This document shows positions 1-11,071 of a DNA stretch of 64,000 bases, in pieces. Each line of letters starts with the position of its first letter. Positions within the stretch are counted from its first letter, which is position 1. Position numbers and translations under genes: made by a program. A model generated the notes under the pieces. That model was not told the DNA's origin. It saw only the letters and a program-made list of their open reading frames with translations, and searched no databases. Location of the stretch: contig OU612066.1 of the NCBI GenBank assembly GCA_914767715.1, forward strand, positions 11,227,001-11,291,000, read 5' to 3'. The stretch comes from Membranipora membranacea (taxonomy: Eukaryota > Bryozoa > Gymnolaemata > Cheilostomatida > Membraniporidae).

Positions 1-1894
1 ATTTGTCTGACTGCTTTAAAGCCATGCCCTGAATATTTAGGTTGGGTAAATTTGTGTTATTAGAATTGGAAACAGTCATAACTTCTGTCGTTGATGCATT
101 GAGTATTCAATTTATTACAATTGTACCAGTCAGTGAAATGAAGTCAGCTAGTGAATGCTCCATATTTTTAGACAGTTATTGGCGAACAGATAACAAATTT
201 TCTAGAGTAATGGTAATGGTAATGTAAATGGTAAATGGAAAAGTAATGGGTCAAAAACAGACCCTTGAGGAACCCCAGTAAGAATTAGATTTCTATTATA
301 TCAAATACCATTAACCTTCATCGTTTGAGACCTGTTCAATAAATAGTTTTATGTAAAGGATGCTGACAATGACAATAGTGTAAAGTGGCAAGAGTAGTTG
401 GATACTAACAGTGATAAGATTTACACAGTCAAAAGGTTTTTTGCTGGCCAGCGCAGCAAGGGTTAAAAATTTAGAACTATCTTAAGATAGCATATATCTC
501 ATTTCATTCACAACTACAATAATTACTGCCTGCAAAACAGAAAACAGCAAGTCAAGTTTTAAGAAATTGGTGGTATTAGCACAGAAATCAACGATGCCGT
601 CGTACTGAACTGTTTATTTGAGTTCTCATCTGATGGAAAGGTACTGTTTTAAACACATCTGTTTATGTGAAGCAGCTGGAAGGACTGCTAAAAGTTTCTA
701 CATCCAAACTGCATAGGCAAGTTTGGTGATGCTTTCAAATCAATGCATGAATAAGAGATTATCTTAGACCACAAGCCCTAACAAAGACCTGACATACCAA
801 AATCTCTCTTACCAAATGTTTAATCCTCGCCTTCCATTGTGTTCTAAAAAAGTGTGAGGTGCGGCAACAAATGGTTTTAGCTGGTACGTAATTAATTGCT
901 TGACAACACTTAAAACACAAAAGTCAAGATGGAATAATCATTGATCAAATCGCAGCTTAAGAAAAGACTGCCATGTCAGATTACACCAATCACAATCAGC
1001 AAAGCTTTCAGAAATCATAAAAAGGGGTTGCCAAATGCAGCAAAAAATTACCTCAACACAACCCCAATTGCGTACCAGGATATCATTATGCCAGCAGAGG
1101 GCTGGGATTAATTTGGAAAGACATAATCATGTGTGCTCTCTTTTGTTTCAATTTCTTTCCAATAGGATGAGAATAAGAAAGTCCCGTCTGCCCTTTGGTT
1201 TACAAATCCTGGCAAAAAGTGCAGGTTGAATATGAGGAAAAATGTTTCATGCGTCAATGACAATCGAGGAGCGTTGTTGCTACCTAGGTCAAGGGTTTAA
1301 TTTGTGATTACTTCTTACCACAATCCCTAAACAAAGGCCTGACATGAATAATCATTCAGAAGTTGATAATAGTGTATCAGATTTTTTTGTAGCAATCCCG
1401 TCCAGCTTGCATGGCTCCTTTGAATGTAAGAAACAAATTTATCCATCAATAACCAAATTTCATAACTAACTGAAAAATTTCATATGTTCAGAATGTACTT
1501 CATATTGCAGCAGTGTCCAGTTGTACCCTTTGGCTTCATCAGAAAATAAATAAAACTGTCTTTGCGGCAACTCCAAATTTCGATGCCTTTATCCTTCTTG
1601 GGTAATCTCATCTTTATTCATAAACATTACAAAAGTTACAGAATAACAAGTTATAAATTACATGATATACTTTGTTAAGATATTCTTAACCTACGATCTG
1701 GTTTTCATATTATCCCTTATGGTCAAACAAAGGATGATCAAACTAAAATTTCTTGGTCTCAAACCAAATTAACAAAGAACAAAGCCTACATGGTGGAAAT
1801 TCATTAAATATTAATTACCCTTTATACTAACATATTTGCCTGAAAGATGTGAGCTAACTATTGAATTGAAAATAACATTCAAGACGGTAACGCG
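1..1894. repeat. 5' flank of T1, part of the repeated unit
   Basis: No gene is supported here. Positions 1-560 match 38195-38760 and 52175-52735 almost base for base. Positions 560-1894 match the flank before T3 (30365-31687), T4 (39900-41285), T2 (11320-12656) and T6 (60210-61586). Short reading frames in this block change frame between copies through small indels, so it looks non-coding. It probably holds 5' UTR or intron sequence of T1. The TATA element seen upstream of other T copies would lie left of the window. Confidence 0.6.
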
Positions 1895-4744
1895 ATGAAG
1901 ATCACACCATCTACTATGTTATTCAACCAGGGACATCTTTTCATTTTAGCAGGTGAGCCTGATTAAACCTTAATTTGGCAATGATGATCAACAGTGATGA
2001 ATCACGATAAACCTCTCATGCATATATAATGTACAGCCCTACGCAAGTTAGGATTTTGCTTCCTATAAAATCAGAAAAATATGCATCCATTTTTAGCCAA
2101 GACTTTATAAGTATCTGACGACGAAACTTGAACCGGAACCCCCGATCTTAGAGGCTTATCTCTATCGGTACGAATATCCACGAAAATTGCTCAGGTCGAT
2201 ATCATTAAAACATAGCAATAGTACTTACTTTACACCAGATTTTTGTCTCATCATCAGGGACAGTTCGTAGTGTTAGCCTCAAAAATGATAATCGTGATCC
2301 TACACTTGGGGCATTATAGCACCATTCCTATAGATATGGCACTTTTCAGTTTTAGTTAGTCGATACCATGTTGAAAGTTGCTCAACACTCAGATACTGGA
2401 CCAAACGAAACTATGAGAAATTGAGAATCAGAGGACCTTATGATTTTCTGAGAGTTGATCCAACATCTAAAGAAATTGTCACCCAGAAATACCGTGATGA
2501 AGGTAAGTTGGTGTCATCTGTTTCTTGATAGAGCGAGAAATTTCCAGCCACAGAATCACCGACTGCGGAAAGTCCAAAGCAATGTTAGAAATTGTCCCCC
2601 TGCTAATCTATGGGGTATTTATGCCTAATTCTGTGCAAACCCAATAAGGTAACATCCCCATATACTTCAATATTCAGTATTTAAAGTTATCTAAAGCAGA
2701 TAGAAGTGGTAGCTTGTTGGGTCTCACAAAAGTGTTTAAATCTACGCCATGAAGTAACATTGCTCAAAGTGTAGGATTGGTCACTGGTTAACCTTTAAAG
2801 GTGATAGGAAATGGTAGGTAGGAGGGGAGTGTCTCTTGTGATGCATTGGCCTTTATAATCAAAGAATCTTATTTCCCATATAGGTGTAAAACCTTCTACA
2901 ACCTTCAAAAGAGTCACATTCAAGAGATTTGGTGCTCAAAGCACTTTTTAATTTAAAAAAATGAATCGGTTGCCGCCATTAAATCAATGTACACTGTCTT
3001 CTATTTCAGCCACTTATGATCAGTTTGTGAAGTTCGATTTTTATGAAATGGACGGAGTTGATGCTACAAGAAGATTCATAATAATAGACATTCGTAATTG
3101 GAAGCTGGATCCAACTGGTCTATGGGTTACTTACTCTGAAGGACAAATGACAGCAGATCCATTTGGAAACAGACTGATCGCAAAGGTATTGTGTAATTAT
3201 CAAATGAGTCTTTATCGTGTAGCATCGCTTTTTCACATTATTACTGTTTATGCTAACAAAAGCTGTGCATTGGTTTTATAGCAGCCTGGGCTGTAGGCTG
3301 AACTGGCAGCCATTACTGAGCTGCATATATACAGGGTTTTATGCGTGTCGAAAACGTTTGTTTAACAAACTTTATTATTTCTATTTCAGCCCAGTTTTAA
3401 GCTTGCAGCCCGAAATGTTTCCATGTGCGACAATAATGTGTTCGAGTTTGTTGGTGAAATATGGAGATTCAAACTTATTAAACATAGTAGTAAGTGCTCA
3501 ATTAGAATTATACATATTTAATTGTTCAATGAAGCCACATGTATTTTGTGTTGGGTTATTAGAGTATCTGTAATATTATAATGATTGTTTCTGGGGATCT
3601 AATGACTGTTAAACCTTCTGCACAGCCTTATATTTTCTGTCGTTATTTTTATTAGCCAGCTGTCTACACCACGCACACATTCAACGTTGAATTTTTGTTA
3701 ATTGTAAAGCTGATGGATGTAGACTCTCTATTATTGATACTAATTTGATAACCTGCCATGTCATTATTAACCAAACGCATAGACCTAATAATAAACCTAG
3801 ACAGGATATATATACAGCTGAAGTGAGGCACTTAATTGTGGGAGACGTAATCACTATGGTCCCATGCTTCGATTTTGTGGTTCACTCCAATTTCGAATGG
3901 TTAGAATCCAGTGGATTCTAACCATTCCCATGATGGGAAAAACATGAAAACAATCTGCCGCGGCCGAGATCTGAACCCCGGCCTCCCGCGTTAAAACCCT
4001 TTGAAGGCATTGTGTGCAAGCGCGCTAACCATTCAGCCACGACGCCAATTAGGAAATAGGTCGAATAAACACGGTTCGGATATTCGCATCCAAAAAGTCA
4101 TTCGTCACAATCGGAATTTGACTTTAATGCCATTTCCATGGGGCGATTACTACCGAAATCCTTACATAATCGATCCATGGAACCATAGTGAATGAGACTG
4201 GAAGGTGAAGTAAGCAATGGGGCCATCATTGATTTACTGTCCTGAAGGTTTTTTGTTGATGACTAGGTCAATTTTAATCGGTTTTGAGTTTGAAAACTGC
4301 TTTACAATCAGCAACATCTTGTTATCAACTTGATGTTATTTCTTCTTCAAAAAGAATTTTTGCCTAGAATTTGTATCAAATTGCTCACAACAAGCTGCTT
4401 AATCTAATGTAATTTTTAAACTCATAATCTGATCAAGATTGGTTGAGTCATCAACAAGGACCTGGCATATGAGCTGCAAGTCTATGGTAACACCAATGCC
4501 TCGGCACCTTCATATGACGTTATGTCGCCCACAATTAAATGCCTCAGTGCCTCAATGCTAATGCTCCATATAGTGTCACGTCTAGGTTTATTATTCAGTC
4601 TATGTCCAAACATCATGTTTTGACTCCACATTTGCAGGGGGCGGAGAGAAAAGTGTAGTCTGTGCTGTTGAAAGTAGAAGAGCACCAAAAATGAGGCTAA
4701 CTGATATCAAATCCTGTTCGCCACAGATGGAATATACGCTGTAG
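1895..4744 (+). CDS. T1: small secreted four-cysteine protein, beta-trefoil-like (five exons)
   Basis: Coding exons by sight: 1895-1952, 2350-2502, 3010-3185, 3390-3489, 4638-4744. All introns are GT-AG, with phases 1, 1, 0, 1, giving 197 aa. Residues 1 to about 28 form a signal peptide with core LFILAVLVS. The mature part has four cysteines conserved in the family, in the contexts SCSTLR, SMCDNN, VVCAVE and KSCSPQ, and an NVS glycosylation site. Three spaced hairpin-like segments (FLRVDPTSKEIV; WVTYSEGQMTADP; VVCAVESRRAPKMRL) alternate hydrophobic residues as in FGF/IL-1 beta-trefoils. That fold call is inference and no family was matched by search. The start is the first ATG of MKITPSTM, also present in T4 and T6. 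Intron 4 carries a DNA transposon (3778-4604). R1 follows about 320 bp downstream on the same strand. Confidence 0.72.
3896..3926. repeat. Perfect 15-bp inverted repeat with 1-nt spacer
   Basis: The arms 3896-3910 (AATGGTTAGAATCCA) and 3912-3926 are exact reverse complements. It lies inside the 3778-4604 transposon, beside its tRNA-like part. Confidence 0.85.
3966..4046 (-). repeat. tRNA-derived segment (not a functional tRNA)
   Basis: Read on the minus strand it has an A-box-like stretch (TGGCTGAATGGTTAGCGC) and a B-box-like GGTTCAGATC at roughly tRNA spacing with a long variable region, as in tRNA-Leu or tRNA-Ser types. The acceptor ends do not pair well and it sits inside a transposon, so I read it as a captured tRNA-derived module. 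Confidence 0.55.
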
Positions 4745-4933
4745 ACGATATAGCTTGGTTGATTGACGCTTTCAGACTCTATGTTATGTGTGATCATTTA
4801 TTTGATGATCCAATGAGAACACCGTATTTTAGCAACTTTCTAGCATAGTAACAAAGTGTGATTTCTAAATCAACTTTTGCAAAAAAAATAAGAAATTTAT
4901 ATTGGTTTGTACAGAGATTAAGTTTATCCATGC

Positions 4934-4941
4934 AATATAAG
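4934..4941 (+). promoter_or_regulatory. TATA-like element of R1
   Basis: AATATAAG followed by GCAGAC is conserved at the same place before the first R exon in four units (also 15314, 34925 and 44253). It lies about 125-130 bp upstream of the first R ATG. Transcription start is not shown by sequence alone. Confidence 0.5.
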
Positions 4942-5064
4942 AGCAGACTTTCAAATTAATTCACATTTGGCGTTTTGGCAAAGGCTGAAGGTGTTGTCGC
5001 CTGGACCTGGATCACCTAGATCATTTTACCACGAAGTGAAGAAATTTACAACCTTTACCAGGGT

Positions 5065-7416
5065 ATGGCGCGCTATATGTAGGAGGTAAGAGAACACGTA
5101 AAGCCCTCAATTAGTTTATAAATCAATTCCCGCCAGTGGTACCAGAAAATTGTTAAACTTGCTATGAATGCAGTTTCTCTCTGCTAGAGGGAACAAAATT
5201 GTGTGGTGGTACCTCTTTAATTGGGTGTTCCTAACTCTCAGTGTTTTGCTGTTTTTTTTCAATTTGACTCACGAATGATTAGAATGAAATCTCTTCACAT
5301 GTGTTGATGTTCAAATCTTCAGCATATTTGTGGAATAAGAATTATCACTATCCTAGTTCTGCTTTACAGTTGATGATTTAGCTCTGTGTTGAAGTTACTC
5401 TCATTGCTGTGGAAGTCAAAGCTGACTCAATAACTTACAGGTAAGATATTGAAAAGCATTCATTGAACATTTTATTGATATCTGTAGTTATCGTGCGATG
5501 TTCAATTCCACTCTGGTTTCAGAAATGTTACTAGGGCTTCTCTCTACCCTCACGCCAGACAAATCTCAGAGCAATTTCAACCAATCCAAAGAGCTAAAAA
5601 AAAATTACCTAATTACCTAGAGCTCCATTTATCACAAAGTCAGACATTCCTTGTAAACACAGCCATGCTTTTAGGAACTCATCCTTCTGACATCAAGAAT
5701 AGTCCTTATATTGTGTTTATTGTCTCAGATCTACACATTACCTTGCTCCTACTTTCTAATAATTTACTTTTTGTTGCAGCTTTAGTTGGCTGCATTGTAG
5801 TTTTAGTGATGTTAGTAATTGGAATAGCTTCAGCTGGTCTGTTATATAAAATAAAAAAATGATGAAGCAGACAAACTGCCCCGAAACCATCTCATCAGAG
5901 AAGACAAAGAACACGTACTGTCTCAGACCATGTTTTAGGAGGTAAGTAGACAAAGCTGGTGCGTAGATGATAATAAAGTTGCAAATACACATGTGCATTT
6001 TTCCGAGCCATGAGGCCACCCCAACAGCTGTAATCAGCAGCCGAAAAGGTTTCAGGAGGAGAAAGTTATGCCTTAACAATAGAAATGTATTATTTTGGAG
6101 CAAATGAATGGCCTTTGATGCATATAAACTCTGTTTTAATTTTTACTTTCACAGATATTGAACTCAACACACTTGACCAGACGGTTGTAGAACAAGGGAT
6201 AGTTCGGCAGGATCAAGAAGATGAGGAGCAGTCAGATGAGGACCGCTCTAACAATGACAGCCAGGTTAAGAACAAACCTCTTCCACCTCTTCCAATTCAG
6301 TATAGACACCCTCTAGTGCGCATGCGATTGAACAATGCCAATATGTCCGGTGAGCCTTACCATAAAGAGGTGCTTAAAATTCAAAGGACAAGGCCCCCAA
6401 TTCCATGGCCCCCATACATACCACCTAGGATATCACCCCTGTCTAGTACGTCCCTGCCTGTAGATAGTGCATCGGGTTCTGATGAGGTTTCTAATTCAAA
6501 CTATCCTGGTACTCATCCTGATGGCATTCACACTGAAGGATCACCGTACTGTGACAATCATTGTGTCTTTCCTGATAATGATGCACAGTATTTTGATTAC
6601 GATTACGCTGTTGAACCTAGCAGGCTGTCCAACTTAACGGCTGAACCATATCAGTATAGACAACCTGTAATGCACACACGACCTAACGACACTGATGTTT
6701 CCGATGAGCCGTACTATGTAGAGGTACTTGAGCATGTAAATAGACCTATCAATGTTCAAAGGCCCCCGTACGTTCCACCTAGGATATCACCCCTGTCTAG
6801 TACGCCTCTGCCTGGAGATAGTGAATCAACATCTGATGAGGTATCTGGTACTCATACTGATGACCTACACACCGAAGAATCTCCGTACAGTGACAATCTG
6901 TGTGTATCACCTGATTATGATGAACAGTATGTTGATTACGCTTACGCTGTTGAACCAAATAGGCTGCCTTACTCTGTGGCTGAATTATATCAGTATAGAC
7001 AACCTGTAGTGCACACGCGACCTAACGATGCTGATGAGACCGATGAGCCGTACTATGAAGAGGTACTTCAACATGTCAAAAGACCTATCAATGTCCCAAG
7101 GCCCCCGTATGTTCCACCTAGCATATCACCCCTGCCTAGTACCCCCCTGCCTGTAGTTTGTCCATCAAGTCCTAATGAGGTATCCGCTACTCATACTGAT
7201 GACCTACACACTGAGGAATCTTCGTATTGTGACAATCCTTGTGTCTCTCCTGATGATGATTCAGACTTTGTTGATTGCAATGAAGCAGAGTATGTTGATG
7301 GCGCATACGCTGTTGAACCAAGAACGCTGTCTAACTCTGTGAATGAACCATCAACATTTACATGGTGTTCATTTAAAAGTGTGGTATCTGAAATTTTACA
7401 AGGATTATCAGCATAA
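5065..7416 (+). pseudogene. R1: receptor-like gene lacking its ectodomain; long tyrosine/proline tail intact
   Basis: Homology to R2 defines exons 5065-5085 and 5370-5440 (signal peptide), 5780-5941 (membrane segment) and 6155-7416 (tail). The first exon ends in a TAG after five codons, and the signal exon reads ATG ATT TAG. The ~915-bp ectodomain exon and the stalk exon are missing. The membrane segment (VGCIVVLVMLVIGIASAGLLY) is followed by two TGA codons, after which the same frame stays open to the donor at 5942. The tail exon is open for 420 codons to TAA. It contains three ~115-aa repeats, each with a Y[HY]xEVL motif, a PP-Y-[IV]-PP proline box, ISPL-STPLP, an SDEV stretch, an acidic DD/DY segment and YAVEP. 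It could be expressed only as a fragment or through an unusual transcript. Confidence 0.65.
6301..7330 (+). repeat. Three intragenic ~115-codon repeats in the R1 tail
   Basis: Repeats begin near 6301, 6655 and 6998, each at a YRxPxVxxR motif, and end in AxEP motifs. Within each, the order is YRxP, D/SEPY[HY]xEVL, RP-PPY[IV]PP, ISPL-ST-LP, SDEV/NEV, THxDxxHTE, C-DN-CV-PD, DY/DC and YAVEP. The spaced tyrosines followed by hydrophobic or acidic residues resemble SH2-docking sites, and the proline boxes resemble SH3/WW ligands. Signalling is inferred. Confidence 0.7.
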
Positions 7417-8960
7417 TTAGAATAGAGCATGCTAAAGCTCCTTACCCTTCCAGAATAAAAACCTGGCTTTCTAAACTGGAAAATGAAGACTTTTTGTACA
7501 TTGTGTTTTCATTTTGTTTTATTCTATTTTGTAAATAAACTTTTATTTGTACAACTTTTTGGTTAACCAGTAAATTTATCTTTCGATTATGAGAACTCTG
7601 AGTGAGTGTGCTTAAATCTGTGATATCTTGTTAGCGATTTCGATTCATTATTTTTCTTCTATTTACCTTAAATTTCATTTATTTGCCATGTCTTTTTTGG
7701 GCTGACCGGACTCCCTACAACCATACTTTTATCATCACAAAATATTTTCATAACAAAATGACTAAATACATTACTATATATATTCAAAATGACAACTGGA
7801 CCTAATTTTGTTCGAAGAATAGTTTGACACAGAGTTTTGATGATCATGTCATAGGCTAGATCAAGTTTGGTGCAATTTGCTTGTGTTTGGAGTTGCTTCC
7901 CCTTAAGTGGCTGCATGACCTATTTCATTACTTGGATTTTCAATACGTCGTTCAGTACTTTTGCATCAGCTCAATCATCAATTCAGTCTACAAACTACAT
8001 AACAACTACATAACCGACCATAGAAATGGCCTCGCAGAACAATTTTAATAGCCTTGATCGCTATATCTTTAGATTTTTTTCAGTTACCTAAACAATCTAA
8101 TTAAACATCTCACCAAAGCAGTTCCGCCCAAGCTGTTAATTGAAATTAAGTTTTCCAGCCAATAACCACATAGCCCTAACAATGATTTGATAATTTCAGA
8201 ATCCATCCCAATCATTTAACTGGAATCACATGAGAGAGAGTAATGACAGGTGAAAGAGGAGGGGGGAGGGGTTGGGGGAGGGCGAAATCCTTTCAATAGA
8301 GCTTTGATTAGTTTGTCTGTGCTTGTGTTGAATTTATCACTAAATGTTGACCCTGAATGGAGCTTTACCGTTTTAGAGCCATAGGAACTTCAAAATTCAG
8401 CTGCGTTGATAGTCAGCGGAAAAGCAACATTTATAGCAATTTTATTTGTGACCGTTGAGATCCCTCTTCTGGTATTTGTGATAATTTGACTGTTTTCATG
8501 GCAAAAATGATCATTTCACTAACATGGGTGTGATGCAGGTCGATTGCCATATAATTCAGGATATTTACTTTTGCTGAAATGAAGTTTACACCATAAAAAT
8601 GGATGTCAATATTATTTGTCAGTAATAATATTGCATTACATCTTTCATCTGCCAGCATAATCAAACGCATTCATTCTCTGAAATAATCCTGTACTCCTGC
8701 TCTACATAATCTATCACATGCTGCAATTTCAACTATTTAGAGCCTATAATGGTAAAATTTTAATGAATAAAAGCTCAGAATTTTAATACTTTTATTACTG
8801 TCATTACATAACAAAAGTCAGAAATATGTAAAATGGATGAGAGTTGACAGTATACGTTATTCGCATGTGAGTAGAATCAGTGACTGCATCACAGATAAGT
8901 CAGCACTTCACTTTCACCGAGATCAGATGGATTTGTCCCTGGGCTGAGATAAGATAGTAA
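7417..8960. repeat. R 3' UTR and post-R conserved block (unit 1)
   Basis: It starts with the R1 3' UTR, with AATAAA at 7534-7539. Homologous blocks lie at 20312-22065, 35755-36725 and 49197-50640, collinear over long stretches. A small minus-strand reading frame at 8431-8670 is shared with 21543-21782. In the unit 3 copy it is frameshifted by a small deletion, so I do not call it a gene. Confidence 0.65.
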
Positions 8961-9762
8961 AGGATACTGGCTTTGTCTTTGACTCATTCTTGGCAATAGG
9001 ATAGATCAGGATACGCGTGAACCTGCATCTTGAATTGCTCCATACCTGTAGGATCACAGTGAGTCAAACTGCAAACAATATGTGCCATCTGTCTCAATGT
9101 GCATTTTTTCCTGTTGATGTTGACAAGTACCCTAAAATATCTAGATACAAAAAAATCAACATCTATAGACCTCACCACAAAAATGATCTCTATCCAACCA
9201 TTCTCATTAGATTGTGAAACCCTATCACAGAAATCAAAAAAGTTATTGGGGGCTGTTTTTGATTATCACAAGAAATTCAACTCTCATATCAATAATTTCA
9301 TTTAGAGGACAAAAATCCTGTATGAATACATCTTCATGATCTCATCTGTTCGGCGCCACGTAATTTGAAGGACGACTACTGTCACATCCCCGTGAGGTCT
9401 AATTTAGGCCCAATGATAAAACCTTACTTTTCTTTCCGTGGTACCCTCTGAAATAGCTGTATTCTCACTTGTTATCACTATATGATGTGTAACTAAACTA
9501 TTAATTGAATTTACCTAGAAGCTAAGAAATGAATTTTTTCGTACAAAAATCTATTTTTTTATCCCTGTTGAAACTTTCACTGTCTTGGCAATCAAAAACC
9601 AGTTGTGACAATATTATCACGTTGACTAGAAATGAGAAGTTGCCCTCTCTCAACCAACTTGTCATGTGACCTCTTAACTTAGAACTACTTGTTAACATAC
9701 CTCTGATAGTAGGCTATTATTTTTTTGGCACCTGTCAAACAGGAAACAGTCATCGCTGAGCA
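8961..9762. other. Intergenic stretch with no recognisable gene
   Basis: Part of it (about 9040-9310 and 9590-9760) resembles 25480-25870 and 26040-26150, so it belongs to the old unit. No reading frame is conserved between the two places. Confidence 0.4.
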
Positions 9763-9984
9763 GTGGAAAGATTAAATTCTGCAAAATTTCCCTTCAACAT
9801 CCCTACCACAAACTTACGATGTCTTGGTGATGGTTTTCATTTGTTCGTCGATTCTGCTCCGGATAAACAATATCTAGTATGTGGCAAGAACCATGACTGT
9901 GAAAAAAATATAACAGTGGCTTTGATGGTCATTCTCCGCTATAAATGCGTGAAGCGCATCCAAACTTTTCCCCTCATTCTTTAG
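9763..9984 (+). other. Short conserved reading frame of unknown nature
   Basis: From about 9808 to 9984 the frame (key residues RCLGDGFHLF, CGKNHDC, RYKCVKRIQ) is kept with almost no change at 57740-57920. That pair is a recent segmental duplicate, so its intactness says little. A more diverged copy at 26160-26300 is broken. No signal peptide, splice context or family is recognisable. Confidence 0.2.
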
Positions 9985-10289
9985 GATCATATGAAAGAAA
10001 AGAAAAGTAAACATTTACTTACATCATTCTCATCAAGAACTTTCCTTACATTGTTGATTTTAATGTTAATCAATAATGACACCTACAGAAGAAAAATTGG
10101 TAAGATCCAAAGCTTTTTTGTGTCAAAGCGTAAATATTGCAGCGGTAATAATTCCTTAGGTTAACAATTAAATTCCACCTGAGTCTTGACCCATTTCCAT
10201 GCCAGTTTTTTTGCAAGAATTTACAACATAAGGGACATGGCATACTAAACAGGCATTCCCTGGGGTATTACTGCTAATCCATACTGAAG

Positions 10290-10549
10290 CAGTGGCGTAT
10301 ATTAGCACTCACGGCCCACGGATTTCCGTGAGTGGCTGAATAGCTCAGTGTGTAGAGCGTCCGCCTTATAATCACTGGTAACAAGATTGTTGCTACCGAT
10401 ATGCAAAAATTTCCGTGGTGGGAGGGCGCTTAAGCGCCCCTCCCACACCCTCCCCGCCACGCCTACGGCGTGTGGATCGGGCTGCGCCCGATTATTATGC
10501 TCATCTCTGAAAAGTCAGTGAGTGAATTTTTTTAGAATATAAGACCCTG
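10290..10549. mobile_element. hAT-like MITE, short copy, carrying a decayed tRNA-like module
   Basis: The 260-bp element starts CAGTGGCGTATATT and ends in a decayed inverted copy (AATATAAGACCCTG). Flanks are tactgaag and taccgaag, an 8-bp target duplication with one mismatch. Related positions 58213 and 29066 show the empty site. It is a deleted version of the 415-bp copy at 19258-19672: the A-box region remains but the B-box part is gone. Confidence 0.8.
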
Positions 10550-11040
10550 TACCGAAGTGATCAGAGATTATATAGTACCTAATTAATTTTCATTCAGACA
10601 CCCGTTATTATGCAACTCTCACTGTGGTACAAATTCTGCGCCTTCTAATTTTTGACAAGTGCAGGGTTATCATTTTAAAGTGCTCAGAAAGTTGTACAAG
10701 CTTGTATGTTCTCCAAGAGCTCACATATTTTCTGAAATTTTAAGATTTTTTTTGAAACCTGATTTTTGATTTTGAAGGTGCCCCTCAGCCTCTGACTCCA
10801 AGTCTGCAGTGGAGGCAGTAAGCTTAGAAATTATATCCAATATCATATGATCTATGTTATAAGGCATATATGGGTGAAAGCTCTTTTTTTTTCTTGCAGA
10901 TCCTCATGCCCATTATCTCCTCTGCTCTTCTGCTTTCGGTTTTTGCAGGTGTGATAGACCCCATCAGGACATCTTACACAACAAAATCATCACAAATTAA
11001 ATCTAAAAAGAAATAAATGCCACCAGCCGATGTAATCTCA
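10550..11040. repeat. Unit flank upstream of T2 promoter
   Basis: Collinear with 58220-58640 and with 29085-29460. No gene is seen. It holds A/T runs and no conserved reading frame. Confidence 0.5.
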
Positions 11041-11061
11041 GCTAAAAAATTGGCTGGGTTC

Positions 11062-11071
11062 TTATATATAG
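11062..11071 (+). promoter_or_regulatory. Candidate TATA box of T2
   Basis: TTATATATAG preceded by ATTGGCT (a CCAAT box in reverse) and followed by a G/C-richer start region is kept at 11062, 37156, 51061 and 59956. Each lies 1.6-4.1 kb upstream of a T signal-peptide exon. A 5' UTR intron must be assumed. No such element is found before T3. Confidence 0.4.

Larger units (their letters stand above)
3778..4604. mobile_element. Non-autonomous DNA transposon with long terminal inverted repeats, in T1 intron 4
   Basis: The left end (from CATAGAC) and the reverse complement of the right end match over about 80 bases with a few differences and gaps. They share the blocks AATAATAAACCTAGAC and TTAATTGTGGG. 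Flanks are accaaacg and tccaaaca, an 8-bp duplication with two mismatches. T3, T4 and T5 have an uninterrupted caaacatcatg at this place, the empty site. It encodes no transposase. Inside are a tRNA-like segment on the minus strand and a perfect 15-bp hairpin at 3896-3926. Confidence 0.75.

Noticed and set aside
3966-4046. tRNA gene on the minus strand
   Set aside because: Promoter boxes exist but the acceptor stem is poor and it is embedded in a transposon.
8431-8670. 79-codon minus-strand frame shared with 21543-21782
   Set aside because: The unit 3 copy (about 36300-36550) is frameshifted by a small deletion, and no signal or domain is seen. It is more likely a passenger of the conserved block.
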